Shown: positions 9,466-21,089, counted from the stretch's first letter. The stretch is DNA of 64,000 bases from Pomphorhynchus laevis (GCA_012934845.2 WNNJ02001160.1:62001-126000), one strand, 5' to 3'. Notes: generated by a model from the letters alone, not told the origin. Program-made: numbers and translations.

Positions 9466-9990
9466 TCAGAGTTTAGACCTACGATACATCATAGAAACAT
9501 CATCAATCCCTGACGACGAGCTGCTTGACTGTCTGAACGCTTCTGAACTCCTTTCTGGTTCGTCAATACTATGATCTTCCCCGTCGTTGTGATACTTGCT
9601 CGTCGCAATGGCCCTTGAACAACAAGGAGAGCAATTCGGAGGCACAGAACCCACAAACAAAATCCCTAGACAGTAGAGATTTCGTCAGACAAGATGGAAT
9701 GTGATATTGAACTAGAATTCAAATTTCCATCGTTGTAAACGTTGTAATCGTAGTAATATAGTTGTAATCGTTGTAATCGTAGTAATCGTAGCAATCGTAG
9801 CAATCGTAGTTTGTATGTTATTTATTGTAAGTAGTATTTGTTATCAAGTTTAAACATGAGTTGTTATCAAGTTGTCACGATCGTCTCATAGCAAGCGAGT
9901 CAGTGAAAATTAAGTAGTTTGATATTGTGTGCCTGTATTAATTTGATATTAATACAGATTTTTCCGCGAGCGTAGCGATTTAAACTGCAA
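9466..9990 (-). mobile_element. Second 5' end of the same CR1-like LINE family
   Basis: Minus strand: leader with the 9-bp repeats (9728-9810) and ATTGTAAGTAG-type motif, then a start region GGAATTCAAATTTCCAT-like (9700-9735) and a degraded ORF1 zinc finger. One frame gives FVCGFCASELLSLLFKGH, matching FYCGFCAALAIADL of the copy at 8725-9087. It is cut off at 9466 by the neighbouring copy. The two 5' ends make a direct repeat of roughly 500 bp. The frame 9466-9660 (MFVGSVPPN...) is a different frame of this remnant, not a host gene. Confidence 0.65.
9728..9810. repeat. Degenerate 9-bp tandem repeat, second array
   Basis: Units run TAAACGTTG, TAATCGTAG, TAATATAGT, TAATCGTTG, TAATCGTAG, TAATCGTAG, CAATCGTAG, CAATCGTAG. 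Same family as 9245-9290. Confidence 0.8.
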
Positions 9991-10077
9991 TTGTATTTAC
10001 TTTAGATTATATTTATTTTAGATCTCAAATGTAAGAATTTTAATAACCAAGACTTTTTTAACGAAAGTTAAAAAAGT
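9933..10077. repeat. Two fold-back palindromes
   Basis: CTGTATTAAT (9933-9942) pairs with ATTAATACAG (9948-9957), 5-nt loop. ACTTTTTTAAC (10052-10062) pairs with GTTAAAAAAGT (10067-10077), 4-nt loop. They lie between the LINE 5' end at 9990 and the L2-like copy starting at 10140. Confidence 0.8.
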
Positions 10078-10139
10078 TTCCTTAACGAAAGGGAAGGAAA
10101 CGAGATGGGAAAATTTTCTAGGTAAGTTGAATTGATCTT

Positions 10140-11487
10140 CAGTTGAAGATAAACAGAAAATTTATGTGGATCTAGAGTGATAACAGAGGGAGAACGCTAC
10201 AGTATAGTGTAGAGAGTATTCCATTTAGATATTGAATTAGAGGAAGGTTGACGCTTGTTCTTCCAAAATAGCAAATACTTACTATGCAGGAGGGAACGGT
10301 GATACCGACGAAGAGCTAAATAGTTGCTGTGAATATCAATGGGGATAAAAGTGGGAGAATGCTTCAGGAAACGAATATAGGCTCTTAACGTAATACGTAG
10401 AAGACGCTTGGAACGGATTCAGTTATAGTCAAACCATTGTGCATAGTATGCTTGATGAATAGTATATAGTTAACAGAGACGAATTTTGCCAAGTATAGAA
10501 GTGAGTTCAGAACCAAAGAGATTAATCAAAGAGATATTCTGGACGTTGGAGAGGGATAGACGAAGAATGAGAGTTGATATAATTATTAGAGAATGATAAA
10601 GATGAAGATTGATACATTTCCCTTGTGGACGGACAATTGGAGACGCAGAGAAAGAAGAGCGTAGAATATAAATAGAGATAATGACAAAAAATGTTTGATA
10701 AGAAAGTCGACTGATATGTCTGGATCCAAAGCAGAGAAGATAGGCTATTAGGAACAATTATTAGCTCAAGAACACATTTAAGATACATATTCAGCGGAAT
10801 AAGTCTACCGAAAGATTGAGAGCAAGAAGTTCAAAGGTCTGTGAAAAAAATGAGCATTTAGAGTATGAATATGCAGAAAAATACGAGGCAGGGCGATGAT
10901 ACCATTTTATGTATAATACACTATGAGATGAATGAAGACGGGACTTTCGATGACCAAGATGTCAATACTATCAAGATGACAAAATTGATTTAGACAAGAC
11001 AGATCCTGCAAAGCAGATCCAAAGAATTGAGATAAGATGTAAAGTACTGAGTTTAAGCGTATGTTAGGAGGCTGAGATGAAATAAAGAGGTAGTCAGATA
11101 AGAATACGACGATAAAAAGTATTCTCCATTAAATTTTGAGTAGGAGCCGGACGACACGAAATTTTTTATTAATCTGTTCGATAGCTAGGGAAGATCCACC
11201 GTTACATTCACGAGTAAGTTTTTCACCACGAGCAGATGCGATGTTGGAAATGTTAGATAAAGAGAGCGATCAGAAATATTCTATAGTTCGAGGTAGAAGA
11301 TAATAGTGCAAAGCGTCTGGACAGAACGAAAGGGCTTGGAAGCGATCTGTTGGGACAACATTAAGTAAACTTGGGTAGATGGTATCACTAGAGATGTAAT
11401 AAATAAAAGAGCGATAATGGTTTGATTTCATTGAAAAGTGAGTGCTGTTTGCAGGAGTTAGAAGTTTAAGAATTGAGCTAAACAAGA
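10140..11487 (-). mobile_element. L2-like LINE, ORF1 end to ORF2 linker, decayed
   Basis: Minus strand: REKLTRECNGGSSLAIEQIN and NKKFRVVRLLL (compare KHRRETNGESSLSIRQING in the copy at 61391) mark the ORF1 end. Pieces of endonuclease follow, then FGSELTSILGKIRL, LLRITLRAYIRFLKHSPTF and LHSKYLLFWKNKRQPSSN, which match the linker of the plus-strand copy (FDSELTSIL, KRFLKRSPN, RTLLWRN). Much of the endonuclease and all of the RT are missing. It is more diverged than the 61-64 kb copy, so probably an older subfamily. The frames at 10470-10788 are parts of this. Confidence 0.65.
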
Positions 11488-11545
11488 TTTATTTTAACGT
11501 GGCAAATGCGTGCCAGCGCACGCTTACATGACCACAACAAAACAA
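11488..11545 (-). terminator. L2-like LINE 3' end with stem-loop
   Basis: Minus-strand GTGG ... GCGTGCGCTGGCACGC ... CCAC: an inner GCGTGC/GCACGC stem with a GCTG loop, inside an outer GTGG/CCAC pair, followed by GTTAAAATAAATCTT. The same 3' end is found at 47925-47985 (plus) and 54120-54180 (minus). Confidence 0.7.
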
Positions 11546-12975
11546 AAATGTAAATCATGTGTCGAGAAGGTGTGAACGGAAAAGATGTTTATATGTGATA
11601 AAGTAGGGAGCACGGCGGACGTCGAGAGGGAGTTGATTCCAGGCGAGTGAGGCGGCGTAGGAAGGATCGGAGACCATAGTTGTTGGAGTAATTAGGAACA
11701 TGGAGTAAGAGGGTATGACGGGAACGCAGCGATAGCAAGGTGAGGCAAATGTCGTCTAAGAAAGGAAGGTTGATGAACGATGGGGAGCCGACAGCGATAA
11801 GACGAAAAGTTACGAGAAGAAGGCGGAGTTCGATGCGAATGTGGATGATAGGCCATGAGATTTGGGCGAGATATGTGGATGTGTGGTCGAAGCGACGGAA
11901 ACGAAAGAGCACTCGAATGAAGGAGTTGATAATGCGTTGTAGGGGTAGGATGATGGATTTTAAGGAATTTGCGAAAAGGCTAAGGCAGTAATCGATTTTA
12001 GGGAAAAGAAGCGATGAAAGAAGAGACATACAAGAACGGAAGTCGATAAGGGAGCGGATACGGCGGATGTCACGGAGAATTAAGTTAGACGAGCGAACCT
12101 TGTCACACACGAAAGCGTTTAAGGGAAAAGAGATCATCGAAACGGAAGCCTAAGAAAGTGAGATTGTGTACTATGTGGATGATCGATGAGGCAAAAGATA
12201 CATTGGGAGGAGATATGTTTGGTTTACAGGGGAGGATCTACATTACTTTAGACTTGTCGGGGTTTAGAACGAGATAGAGATTGGAGAGACGTTCGTAGAA
12301 TAAAAAAGACAGTTGGAGGCAGAAATGCCGATATCGCGTATGCGATGTGCGGGTGCATGAGCATAGATGAGGATGTCATCGGTGTATTGCATAACGCTAA
12401 ATGAGATAGGTTTGATAAACGGAGAGAAATCGACGAGCAGAAGAGAGAAAAGCAGGGGACTACGACTGAACCTTGTGGGACCCCGCAAAATATAGGGATG
12501 GGAGGGTAGGATGATGAATTAGAACAGATGTGAAAGGAACGGTTGGATAGATATGAAGCAAACCATGCTACGGATGAAGAAGAAAAGCTGTAATCATAGC
12601 GAAGCCGATAAATGAGGACGGAGTGGTCGACAATGTCGAAGGTGGAGGAGAGGTCGAGGGAGATGAGCACACTACATAGAGCCTTGTCTCGAGAAATGAG
12701 TAACTCGTTGTAAACTTTCATGCAGGCGATTTCTGTGGAGTGATTAGAGCGGAAAGCGGACTGGAAAGGAGGGTACAGATTGGATGACGAGAAATAAGCA
12801 TTAATCTGTATTAAGATGAGGCGTTCTAAGAGCTTAGAAAGAGTAGGGAGTAGTGAAATGGGGCGATAGCTAGAAGGAAGGGAGAGGTCGAGCGATTGTT
12901 TCTTTAGTAGGGGACGAACGATTGCGGATTTCCAGTGTGAAGGGAAGATATAACTGCGGATGGACGAGTTAAAGA
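11488..12975 (-). mobile_element. L2-like LINE, 3' half (RT to 3' end), 5'-truncated
   Basis: Minus strand from 12975: SSIRSYIFPSHWKSAIVRP, SSYRPISLLPTLSKLLERLI, QSAFRSNHSTEIACMKVYNE, SLDLSSTFDIVDHSVLIYRL (motif A with D changed context), FCGVPQGSVVVP (motif B), CNTPMTSSSMLM in one frame and VMQYTDDILIYAHAP in another (motif C TDD), then the C-terminal block and a 3' UTR ending GGCACGCATTTGCCACGTTA near 11488. The 3' end is intact, with its hairpin; the 5' end is truncated inside ORF2, as usual for LINEs. At least two frameshifts. Confidence 0.8.
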
Positions 12976-13084
12976 TTTATCGTTTTCTGTATCAAACAAT
13001 TGATTATTAAATTGACTTTACAAGTCAACACACAATGGTACAGACAAGTAGTAGCATCTGAGGAAAAAAAACGTTTGTTTTGTT

Positions 13085-13113
13085 AAGCTACTTCTCTACA
13101 AGAGAAGTAGCTT
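13085..13113. repeat. 13-bp palindrome at LINE/PLE junction
   Basis: AAGCTACTTCTCT (13085-13097) and AGAGAAGTAGCTT (13101-13113), 3-nt loop, perfect. Confidence 0.9.
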
Positions 13114-13184
13114 TTAGTCAAATTTCATTCCGTCCATTTCTTATATTCCTGATTTATCGGGAAGTAGAGAATTTTTAATAACAG

Positions 13185-13975
13185 TTATTTACAAGAAACA
13201 TATTTTTGCATGAGCATTCATGCATACCATATAATATAAAATATAATACATTAAATAATGAAATTTTAAGAATTGCAACAATATGTAATGATATTGGCTT
13301 TCTTCAAAATCATTTAAATAATTTAATAGATGCGTATTTTAAACTAAGTTAGTGAACAAATTTATCCAGAAAGCCTTATTCTTAACAAAACCATTATTAA
13401 TGATAAAGAAGGTGTATATCTTGATATGAACATTAAATAAACATTAACTAAAACTACTATTAATTTATATCGTAAAGATGACATATTTAAATTTACAAGA
13501 AACATATTTTTGCATGAGCATTCATGCATACCATATAATATAAAATATAATACATTAAATAATGAAATTTTAAGAATTGCAACAATATGTAATGATATTG
13601 GCTTTCTTCAAAATCATTCAAATAATTTAATAGATGCGTATTTTAAACTAGGTTACTATAAAAATAACATCAAGCAGAAAATAGTAAAATATATAAATCA
13701 ACACAATAATATAAAGAATAAATTTAAACTCTTAAGTGCAAATTTTTATGGATGGATAATAAATAATATACTTTGTATTAGAATAAGATGCTAGATAGTT
13801 TTATCAGAAGAAATACATCATTAGCACGTATTTGGCCCCGCTGCTTTGTTGGGTAAAGGAGTTTAGGGGCCGAAACCTGATAGCATAGCAGTTCCTCCTG
13901 ATGACCTCTAATCCTTATTCTGATACAACGTCTGTTATTTATAAAAATGTCAATTCATAAAAATGACTTTTTTAA
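13185..13975 (+). mobile_element. Penelope-like element, tandem pair of truncated copies
   Basis: A first fragment (13185-13348) encodes the thumb region FLHEHSCIPYNIKYNTLN. At about 13349 it switches to an earlier point of the same element (TCCAGAAAGCCTTATTC) and reads through the same region again (13490-13786), then the 3' tail to about 13975. The repeated 150 bp are nearly identical, so this is a partial tandem copy, a layout known for Penelope-like insertions. The frame at 13510-13794 is the second copy. The tail carries the interleaved-stem block at 13834-13900. Both copies lack the catalytic core. Confidence 0.8.
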
Positions 13976-14543
13976 GTGACTTTTTTTAATAAGTGACTGC
14001 CTGATTTTTAGTTTTTTTTAGTCAGCATAGACACTCTGATAATAAATAATAATTAAAAATAATCAATAAAATAGTTAATTTTCATAATTGTCATATTTGG
14101 TTGTTTTTGAATATACAAATTGCATGAACATTTTAATTAGAATTTAAATGCAATTTTTTGATTATAGCGCGTGCGTGATGAAAAGGAGCTGCAATTTCTA
14201 CCTGCTTCTCCGAAATTGCTTTTCTAATGAAAATGTTGAAGTTAATAATCCTATGAAAGGGGAAACAATTCTTGAGTAAATGACCAAAGGTGTGTTGAGA
14301 TATGTTGCATATTTGCCAAGGTTAATCGAAAAGCCCATTAAATAAAATTCTTGAACATGATTTGAATATGATATTAAAATATTAAAAATAATTTCAAATT
14401 TTATTTTTTACAAAATCCTTTTTATGCTAACATTATTTATAAAACTCAGCTAGTCTTTTTTCGTTCTTTTGACTAAAGTCATTTTTATAAATTTGTTTTA
14501 AAAAACTATCTTTTGATATTCAAAAAAATTACTGCACGTGTAT
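13976..14543. other. AT-rich spacer upstream of the tRNA
   Basis: No coding region or recognised repeat apart from A/T runs. Confidence 0.4.
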
Positions 14544-14616
14544 GGGGATGTAGCTCAGATGGTAGAGCGCCCGCTTAGCATGCGGGAGGTACTGGGATCG
14601 ATACCCAGCATCTCCA
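14544..14616 (+). tRNA. tRNA-Ala: tRNA-Ala (anticodon AGC)
   Basis: 73 nt folding into a full cloverleaf. The acceptor stem is GGGGATG/CATCTCC with discriminator A and one G-T pair. The D arm is GCTC...GAGC, the anticodon stem CCCGC/GCGGG around TTAGCAT, and the T arm CTGGG/CCCAG with loop ATCGATA. Anticodon AGC reads GCU alanine codons. The intragenic A box (TAGCTCAGATGG) and B box (GGATCGATACC) are intact, so RNA polymerase III could transcribe it. A short T run (ATTTTG, 14627-14632) lies 11 nt downstream as a possible terminator. No intron. It looks functional and closely resembles nematode and insect tRNA-Ala. Confidence 0.95.
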
Positions 14617-14761
14617 TGAAGATGGAATTTTGTCTTCATGAGTATATCATAAAGGTGTTTCTGAGTGTGATCTCAATTTAAATAGTATACACCTTTCTAG
14701 GTTTACCATTTAAGTGCTGATTGTATTAATCTGAGATAATTTATTAAAAATAATTATCCTC

Positions 14762-14860
14762 TGCAGCCACGGCCGAAGAGGATCAGCATCAAAACGCTTT
14801 TACAACACTACAACGTTAATAGGCAAACGTCTACCAAATAGATAATGCTAATTCACAGAT
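14762..14860 (+). repeat. Direct repeat unit, copy a
   Basis: Contains GCATCAAAACGCTTTTACAA and ACGTTAATAGGCAAACGTCT. The same order occurs at 15262-15355 with a few changes. Identity of the repeat is unknown. Confidence 0.7.
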
Positions 14861-15261
14861 TTTTCACAATATCATTTTTTTATAAAATATATAGAAAAAA
14901 ACACAATAAAAAAATCTAAGTGGATCAAAGTTCATAGCTTTTGCTTGCTAAAAATGATCTGGTTGCCCTTAAACACAATGAAGTAGTCTTTATCAGACTT
15001 ATAGATATTCGTCTTCTCAAAATAGTTATGCATTTATTGTATGGCACACTAATTTTGATTGTAATTTTTCTTGCAATTAGCTTTAAGAGGTTGGGAGTCC
15101 GCATGTTACAGCAAACACAACAGGTCCGCGTTCTTTTTAAGATATACAATCTGTGTATTTTGCAATTTTTCTGTTCTTATGGTATTTGTAACACGATGTA
15201 AATTCTGAATTCACAGATCGTTGATAATAATCTTAGACCATTTATTTAAAATAATAGCTTT
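14861..15261. other. Spacer between direct repeats, no supported gene
   Basis: Open frames on both strands (14941-15201 plus; 14925-15149 minus) have no recognisable domain. The plus frame is hydrophobic (LLYGTLILIVIFLAI) as random A/T-rich frames often are. I would not call a gene here. Confidence 0.4.
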
Positions 15262-15355
15262 ATGCCGCCACGGGCGATGAGAGAGTATCAACATCAAAAC
15301 GCTATAACAACACTACAACGTTAATAGGCAAACATCTACCAAATTAATAATCAAA
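15262..15355 (+). repeat. Direct repeat unit, copy b
   Basis: Diverged copy of 14762-14860, sharing ACAACACTACAACGTTAATA and GGCAAACATCTACCAAAT. Its end touches the AT-rich tail of the PLE copy on the minus strand. Confidence 0.7.
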
Positions 15356-17575
15356 TCAGCTAACTGAGTCTACGTATTTAATATAATTATAAAATAAACA
15401 AAACATAATAATGCTAAATCAAAATTTAATAATTAAATAATTTTTAGATTTTCTATAATTTAAATCAAGTTAAAATAAAAAATTGAAATTTAAATTAAAC
15501 GTCATATTTGTGATTTGACTCATAAATAACAGACGTTGTATCAGAATAAGAATTAGAGGTCATCAGGAGGAACTGCTATGCTATCAGGTTTCGGCCCCTA
15601 ACTCCTCTTACCCAACATAGCAGCGGGGCCAATTACATGCTAATGATGTATTTCCTCTGAAATAACTATCTAGTATCTTATTCTTATACAAAGTATATTA
15701 TTTATTATCCATCCATAAAAATTTCCCACTTGAGAGTTTAAATTTATTATTTATATTATTGTGTTGATTGATATATTTTACTATATTCTGTTTGATGTTA
15801 TTTTTACAGTAACCTAGTTTAAAATATGTATCTATTAAATTATTTAAATGATTTTGAAGAAAGCCAATATCATTACATATTGTTGCAATTCTTAAAATTT
15901 CATTATTTAATGTATTATATTTTATATTATATGGTATGCATGAATGCTCATGCAAAAATATGTTTCTTGTAAATTTAAATATGTCATCTTTACGATATAA
16001 ATTAATAGTAGTTTTAGTTAATGTTAATTTAATGTTCATATCTAGATATACACCTTCTTTATCATTAATATTGGTTTTGTTAAGAATAAGGCTTTCTGGA
16101 TAAATTTGTTTACTAATTGAATAAAAATTATTAGAATTAAATACACATATATCATCAATGTATCGAAACATATATTTCATATATTTATATTGTTTCGATT
16201 TATTTTTTAAACATTTATGAACAAATTCATATTCTATAAAGCTTAAAAACAAGTCAGCTATAATTGGGCTACTATTACCACCTATTGGAACACCTTTTAC
16301 TTGTCTAAATATAGATGCCCCTACTTTTAAATAATTTTGATTTATCAAAATATTTAAGGATTCTATTAATTCAATTTTATCCATATATTTATATTTACTT
16401 GATAGTTTAATTTTTGTTAGATAGGCGTTATGGTTATTATAACATATATATGTATATCTTTTTCTGAATATAAGATTAATTAATTTTACTAATTTTACTA
16501 ACGCTTCTTTAATATCTACTAAATCTAGATTTGTATGTAAAATCGTATGTATTTATATTTTAAAAATTTATACATTTTGTCTGTTCTAAAAATTCTTTTG
16601 TAGAATTAATACTGAAATAGTGTTTTATACCAGTATTAATTTCGATTACCTTGCAATATGTTTTGAAGTGTGCTTTAATTACTTTAAGTATTTTATTCAT
16701 ATAGACAGAAAGTGGTTTTAATGTACATTTAAACGCACTACATATGAACCTAGGTTTTATTGGATTTTTATGTAATTTTGGATTCCAATATAATATAGGT
16801 ATAGTTTTATTATCTAATTCAACCTTTATACCCTTTTTATCCATTATAGAACAGTGACTTGTAATAATTGTTTCTAAACTCAACTCACTACGTTCATATG
16901 CTGGATTTACATTTAAATCATTAGAATTAACCTCTTTCATTAGTATATCATAATAAAGATTTTTGCATATGAAGACAAAGTTATTACTAGCTTTATCAAT
17001 AGTTGTTATTATATAGTTATTCCTTTAATTTAGTAAGTTCTTTATACATATCTTTATTAATTTTATCTTTCCTTTTATAATTGTTTGTTATTTTCATTTT
17101 ATTTTTAATTTTATTAAATATATAATATGTCCAAATGTTTATCTTAGATATATTCGAGCTTTCACTATTAATCAGCTTACTAAAGTAATCATTTAAGTTA
17201 TTGTATAACCAACTGTAAATTTTATTTTTGTCGTTGTTATTATTTAATCTATATTTATACCCTTTTGATAGCAGCTTTCTTAATTCACAATTTTCAATTA
17301 ATTCTAGATTATGGGTACATATATGTTCATTTATTTTATCAAAACTAAGACTTTTACAATTGCATTCTGTTTCCATTATGTTTCTAATATTATCGTTACA
17401 TATTGATTTTAATTCTTTATTATAATTACAAATTTTTCGTCCTAATGGTGGTATGAGTTTATACCTTATTTTAGGAATATATTTACTTAAATCTGACCCT
17501 ATTATTTCTTTAGTTTTAGAATTATTTAAAAGTCCGACTATATTTACGTTATCTATACCTTTATTAATTCACATG
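15350..17575 (-). mobile_element. Naiad-like Penelope-like element, longest minus copy
   Basis: Minus strand from 17575: NIVGLLNNSKTKEIIGSDLS, IPKIRYKLIPPLGRKICNYN, then METECNCKSLSFDKINEHIC (a C-x-C motif), LRKLLSKGYKYRLNN, then the RT: ILYWNPKLHKNPIKPRFICS, KGVPIGGNSSPIIADLFLS (motif B), YMFRYIDDICVF (motif C) and FLHEHSCIPYNIKYN. The CxC module followed by a KG-(P/Y)-K-(F/Y)-R block and this RT style match the PLE group with N-terminal endonuclease (Naiad); that link is from memory of the family. No GIY-YIG endonuclease is visible, because the copy is cut at 17575. The frame is broken in about three places. The 3' tail with the interleaved-stem block is at 15540-15700 and the AT-rich repeat at 15350-15553. 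Confidence 0.8.
15565..15632 (-). other. PLE 3' block with interleaved complementary strands
   Basis: Minus strand: GGCCCC, CTGCTATG, AGGAG, GGGGCC, CATAGCAG, CTCCT in that order, all pairs perfect. See 23201-23290 for the plus-strand copy. Confidence 0.75.
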
Positions 17576-17829
17576 TCGTTAAGCTGCAATAGGGATAGTG
17601 TTTTTTAAATGAATGCAAGTTCGAGCATGCAACAGCTGTTGCCACATACATAAACAGTATTTTCAAATACAGGCGGATTCTGGTGTATGGCACATAATTC
17701 TATTTGAGCAAAACTTTCCAAGAAAACCGTCAAGAGAAAATCTTATTATACATGCTCGCTTTCTTTGACTATCAAACTTCCAAATATTCGGGAATTCAAC
17801 GGCAGGCGTAAATTGGATATCACTATCAA
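17576..17829. other. Short spacer with 25-bp direct repeat
   Basis: A 25-bp sequence ending in ATTATACATGCTCGCTTTCT occurs at 17741-17765 and again at 17843-17870 inside the LINE endonuclease. No separate gene; the minus frame 17663-17845 has no domain. Confidence 0.4.
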
Positions 17830-20590
17830 GTGAGAGTTGCTTCAAATCTCATTATACATGCTCGCTTTCTGGATTCTAAAGTCGGTATTCACGATTATAC
17901 GATAGTTCTCTGTTATCGAAAAATCTCTAGAGGTGGCGGTGTAGCTGCTTATATACGCGACAATCTTGTTTATAACGTAATCGCGTCGTGTTCTGACGAT
18001 TATGGAAATAAGCTTTTGTGGATTGATTTGACGGAGGAACGAGGTAAGGTCTATCGCATTTGTATTGTTTATCGTAGTCTTCGATCAAAAACATTACTCA
18101 TCACCAAGTCGTTGAAACATCACTGTTCCGGCGATGTGGATACCTTAATCTGCGGAGATCTTAACACTCCAAATATTGATTGGATATCTTATACCGCGAT
18201 CCAGGGGTGTGATGAAGAATCATTAGGCTTACTTGATGTATTCAATGAGCTCACACATTGTCAGCGTGTTCATTGTAATACACGTATCCGTAATAAAAGT
18301 CATTCCATGCTAGATTTATGCCTATGTACCAATGATTCTGTCGTTGAGGTCCGCTATTAGGCTTCAGCGATCACTGCACTTTACGTGCCATCCTACCTGG
18401 TCATATTTTGCGTCTGGTCAATTCTAAAAAACTATTGGTGTTTTGAATGCGGATTACGATACAATTAATGAAATGCTGAGCCTAGTAAGATGGCCTTGTG
18501 CTAGAACAGTCGGTGTTCATGTGGCCTGGTCGTTCCTCTACACAACATTGATTAATCTACTTCACGCCTTTCCCCTTGCGTAACATGTAAACCACAATCC
18601 TCCAAACCCAAATGGTTTGACAGTGAGTTGAAGCGAGCTGTCAGAGAATGTGATCATGCATTCCTACTATTTAAGCGTTGACTCGGATCCTTCAGATTTT
18701 ATACTACCATTCGCAATAGGGTGACTTCTCTTAAACGTCAGAAGAAACATCACTTCATTGCTGCCATATGTTCCTTGTCTCATGTTGATCGAAAGAGGCT
18801 TTTTCAACTACTTAGCAACCGTAAGAGAGTATCGTCGTCAATCAACTGTCTGGTTGATGGTTAGCGAAAATCGGTTTCTCCTCTTTCCATTTCCAATATC
18901 TTTGCCAAGAACTTGTGTCTCACTCGCAATCGCTTTTCCCTATGTGACTATAGCATTACGATAGACAATTCTTCTCTCCAGCACCAGGATTCTAACCTCT
19001 ACTTTGACCCGCTCGATCTTCTTTATATCTTATCGAAGCTACCGGCTAAAAATAGTTCATGTCCTGATGGTATTCATAGTATATTATTACGCAAAGTTGC
19101 ATCAAATATATATCTTCCGCTTTTTGATATTTACTACTGGTCCTTGAGAACTGGCGTAATCCCAGATATGTGGAAGAGAGCATTAGTCATTCCAGTTTTC
19201 AAAAAGGGGGATAAGGTAAATCCTCAAAATTATCGGCCGATAAGTTTGACGTGTATTGCTTGCAAGGTGATGGAGAATCTGATCCTGAGGTATATATCTT
19301 CTCATTTGGACAAATTCAATATTTTGTCTACTAAACAGCATGGGTTTAGAAAACATCACTCCACTTCAACTAATCTAACATTATCACGCGAAAGCTAGGC
19401 CGGTTTTGACGAACAGGGGGTGCCGGTTGATGTCGTCTTTATTGATTTGTCCAAAGCTTTTGATCGGATCGTTTATCCAATTTTATTGTGGAAACTTGGA
19501 AATTACGGATTTTCAAAGCACGTTTGTCTCTCGGTACATGAATTCTTGAGTAGACGTTCCTTTGCTGTACAAGTTGGTGAGTCTCTTTCTGAATAGTTTT
19601 ATCTCACTCAAGGTGTTCCACAAGGCTGTATCCTTAGTTTAATATCTACATCAACGAAATCGCTGAAAATGTTACATGTCATTGCATATTATACGCCAAT
19701 GACATGAAACTCTGGTGCCCTTTATTTCGTAATTGTTCTAGCTCTCTCCTACTACGATCAGATTTGGATAAAGTTATTAGTTGGTGTTCATCACACGGCT
19801 TAGTAATCAATGTTAGTAAATGTCGACATATGAGAATTGGTCAATCCCGATTACTTTCTCCTTCTTATCAATTCAGCTCAACAGTAATCGAATCAGTAAA
19901 TCACTTTACTGATCCAGGTGCTGTTATCTCCTCCAATTTAAAATCTCGTCTTCATTCTTCTGCGATTATTGCAAAATGCCGTAGAATTTTAGGATTTCTT
20001 CATCGAAACGTTGGACGACTTGAGCCAAAGGCTTTACGCATTGTATATTCGAGTCTCTTAAAATCACATATGCTCTATGCATCTCACGCGACACACCCTC
20101 AACTGAAATCAGAATTGAGTGAATTCGACAATATTTTGAGAAGAGCCACGCACTTGGTTGCGGCAACTTGCTCCATTCCTTATCCAGTTAGACTAGATAC
20201 GTTGAGTATAAGATCTATTGAATGCGATCTGTTGATTGCAGATATTACACTAGTGTGGATGTCGCTGCGCGTGCCTAACTATCCGTGTAAGCAGCTGTTC
20301 TGTCTTCGTGAATCCTTAATGTTACGTGGGCACGCGCTATGCTTGAAGCATCGCTCAAAGCATCGAACAAATTGCACGACAGTAATAGATCGCGTCGATC
20401 TATCACTGTAAACGATGGAATGTATTATCACCTGGTGTGATCAACAGCTCTTCTGCTGTGCAATTCAAAAAACGCCTAAAGCTTGACCTCGTGAACTCTT
20501 GATGTCTTCTTTCGTTTTTTTTCTGTTTTTTTATTCGATGTGATGCGTCCTTACGAACTTCAGCTCCCTTGAAAGTCTGCATATTTTTTT
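17830..20590 (+). mobile_element. CR1-like LINE ORF2, nearly full-length but broken
   Basis: Endonuclease at 17840-18360: GGGVAAYIRDNLVYNVIA, YRICIVYRSL, TLICGDLNTPNIDW, SHSMLDLCL. Linker at 18360-18960. RT: KNSSCPDGIHSILLRKVA, VIPVFKKGDKVNPQNYRPI, SLTCIACKVMENLILRYI, KQHGFRKHHSTSTNLTLS, VDVVFIDLSKAFDRIV (motif A), QGVPQGCILS (motif B); motif C is decayed (AYYTPMT for AYYADDM). The C-terminal domain (19704-20411) has LRSDLDKVISWCSSHGLVIN and VYSSLLKSHMLYASHATH, and ends near LKLDLVNS at about 20500. At least five stops or frameshifts. The last arm is disturbed by a 14-bp fold-back with one mismatch at 20379-20409. ORF1 is not present. Confidence 0.8.
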
Positions 20591-20689
20591 AACCAAACAA
20601 AATTTATTTTGCACAATAAAATGAGTTTACGCAATGGACTTCAAACTCAGTGTCAAATAAAGTATCAAGACTGAATATATCAATCAGTT

Positions 20690-21053
20690 GGTTTGAGCTT
20701 GGAAATTTCCTCTGCTTGATCGAGGGGCTCTTAGATAAGCAGATGCAGATCTCATTATGGCGAAAGCGATCTTGCGCTTTAATTCAACAATGACGTCCCA
20801 GTATTGTGATACGCTTGTCGTGGTGAGCTTGAACGCGATAAACTTGAGTACTGCGTTTGCTCGGCTGCCGATGCCTCCAGAGGTTAAAAAACCCAAAGAA
20901 ACGAAGCCGCTATGCTCCACCAGAGATATTTGTTCGTTGTATTTGGCGAACTTGCGCGATTCGTTGTATTCGAATGGTGATAAAGGCTCTCTGTTGACTT
21001 AAGATTGGGCATGAACTGAGAATATACTGACGTCAAAAATCGTCCGTTCAAAT
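20690..21053 (-). mobile_element. Fragment of the CXC-RT-REL LINE family (C-terminus)
   Basis: Minus strand: FEYNESRKFAKYNEQISLVE, FLTSGGIGSRANAVLKFIAF, YWDVIVELKRKIAFAIMRSA and SAYLRAPRSSRG. This is the end of the restriction-like endonuclease region of the 31-51 kb family (compare FEYNESRKKSKYSERIVLVE and ACLRSPRSS at 50527-50868). Only this C-terminal piece is present and it faces opposite to the main train. It ends at the palindrome 21054-21089. Confidence 0.8.
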
Positions 21054-21089
21054 CTTTCGGTAAAGAGGCCAGAGCCTCTTTACCGAAAG
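21054..21089. repeat. 16-bp palindrome at a fragment edge
   Basis: CTTTCGGTAAAGAGGC (21054-21069) and GCCTCTTTACCGAAAG (21074-21089), loop CAGA, perfect and GC-containing. Confidence 0.95.

Noticed and set aside
11740-11991. Arg-rich plus-strand frame
   Set aside because: Antisense shadow of the L2-like C-terminal domain.
14925-15201. Overlapping frames on both strands near the tRNA
   Set aside because: No domain, A/T-driven hydrophobic composition, and neither frame has a recognisable relative in the window.
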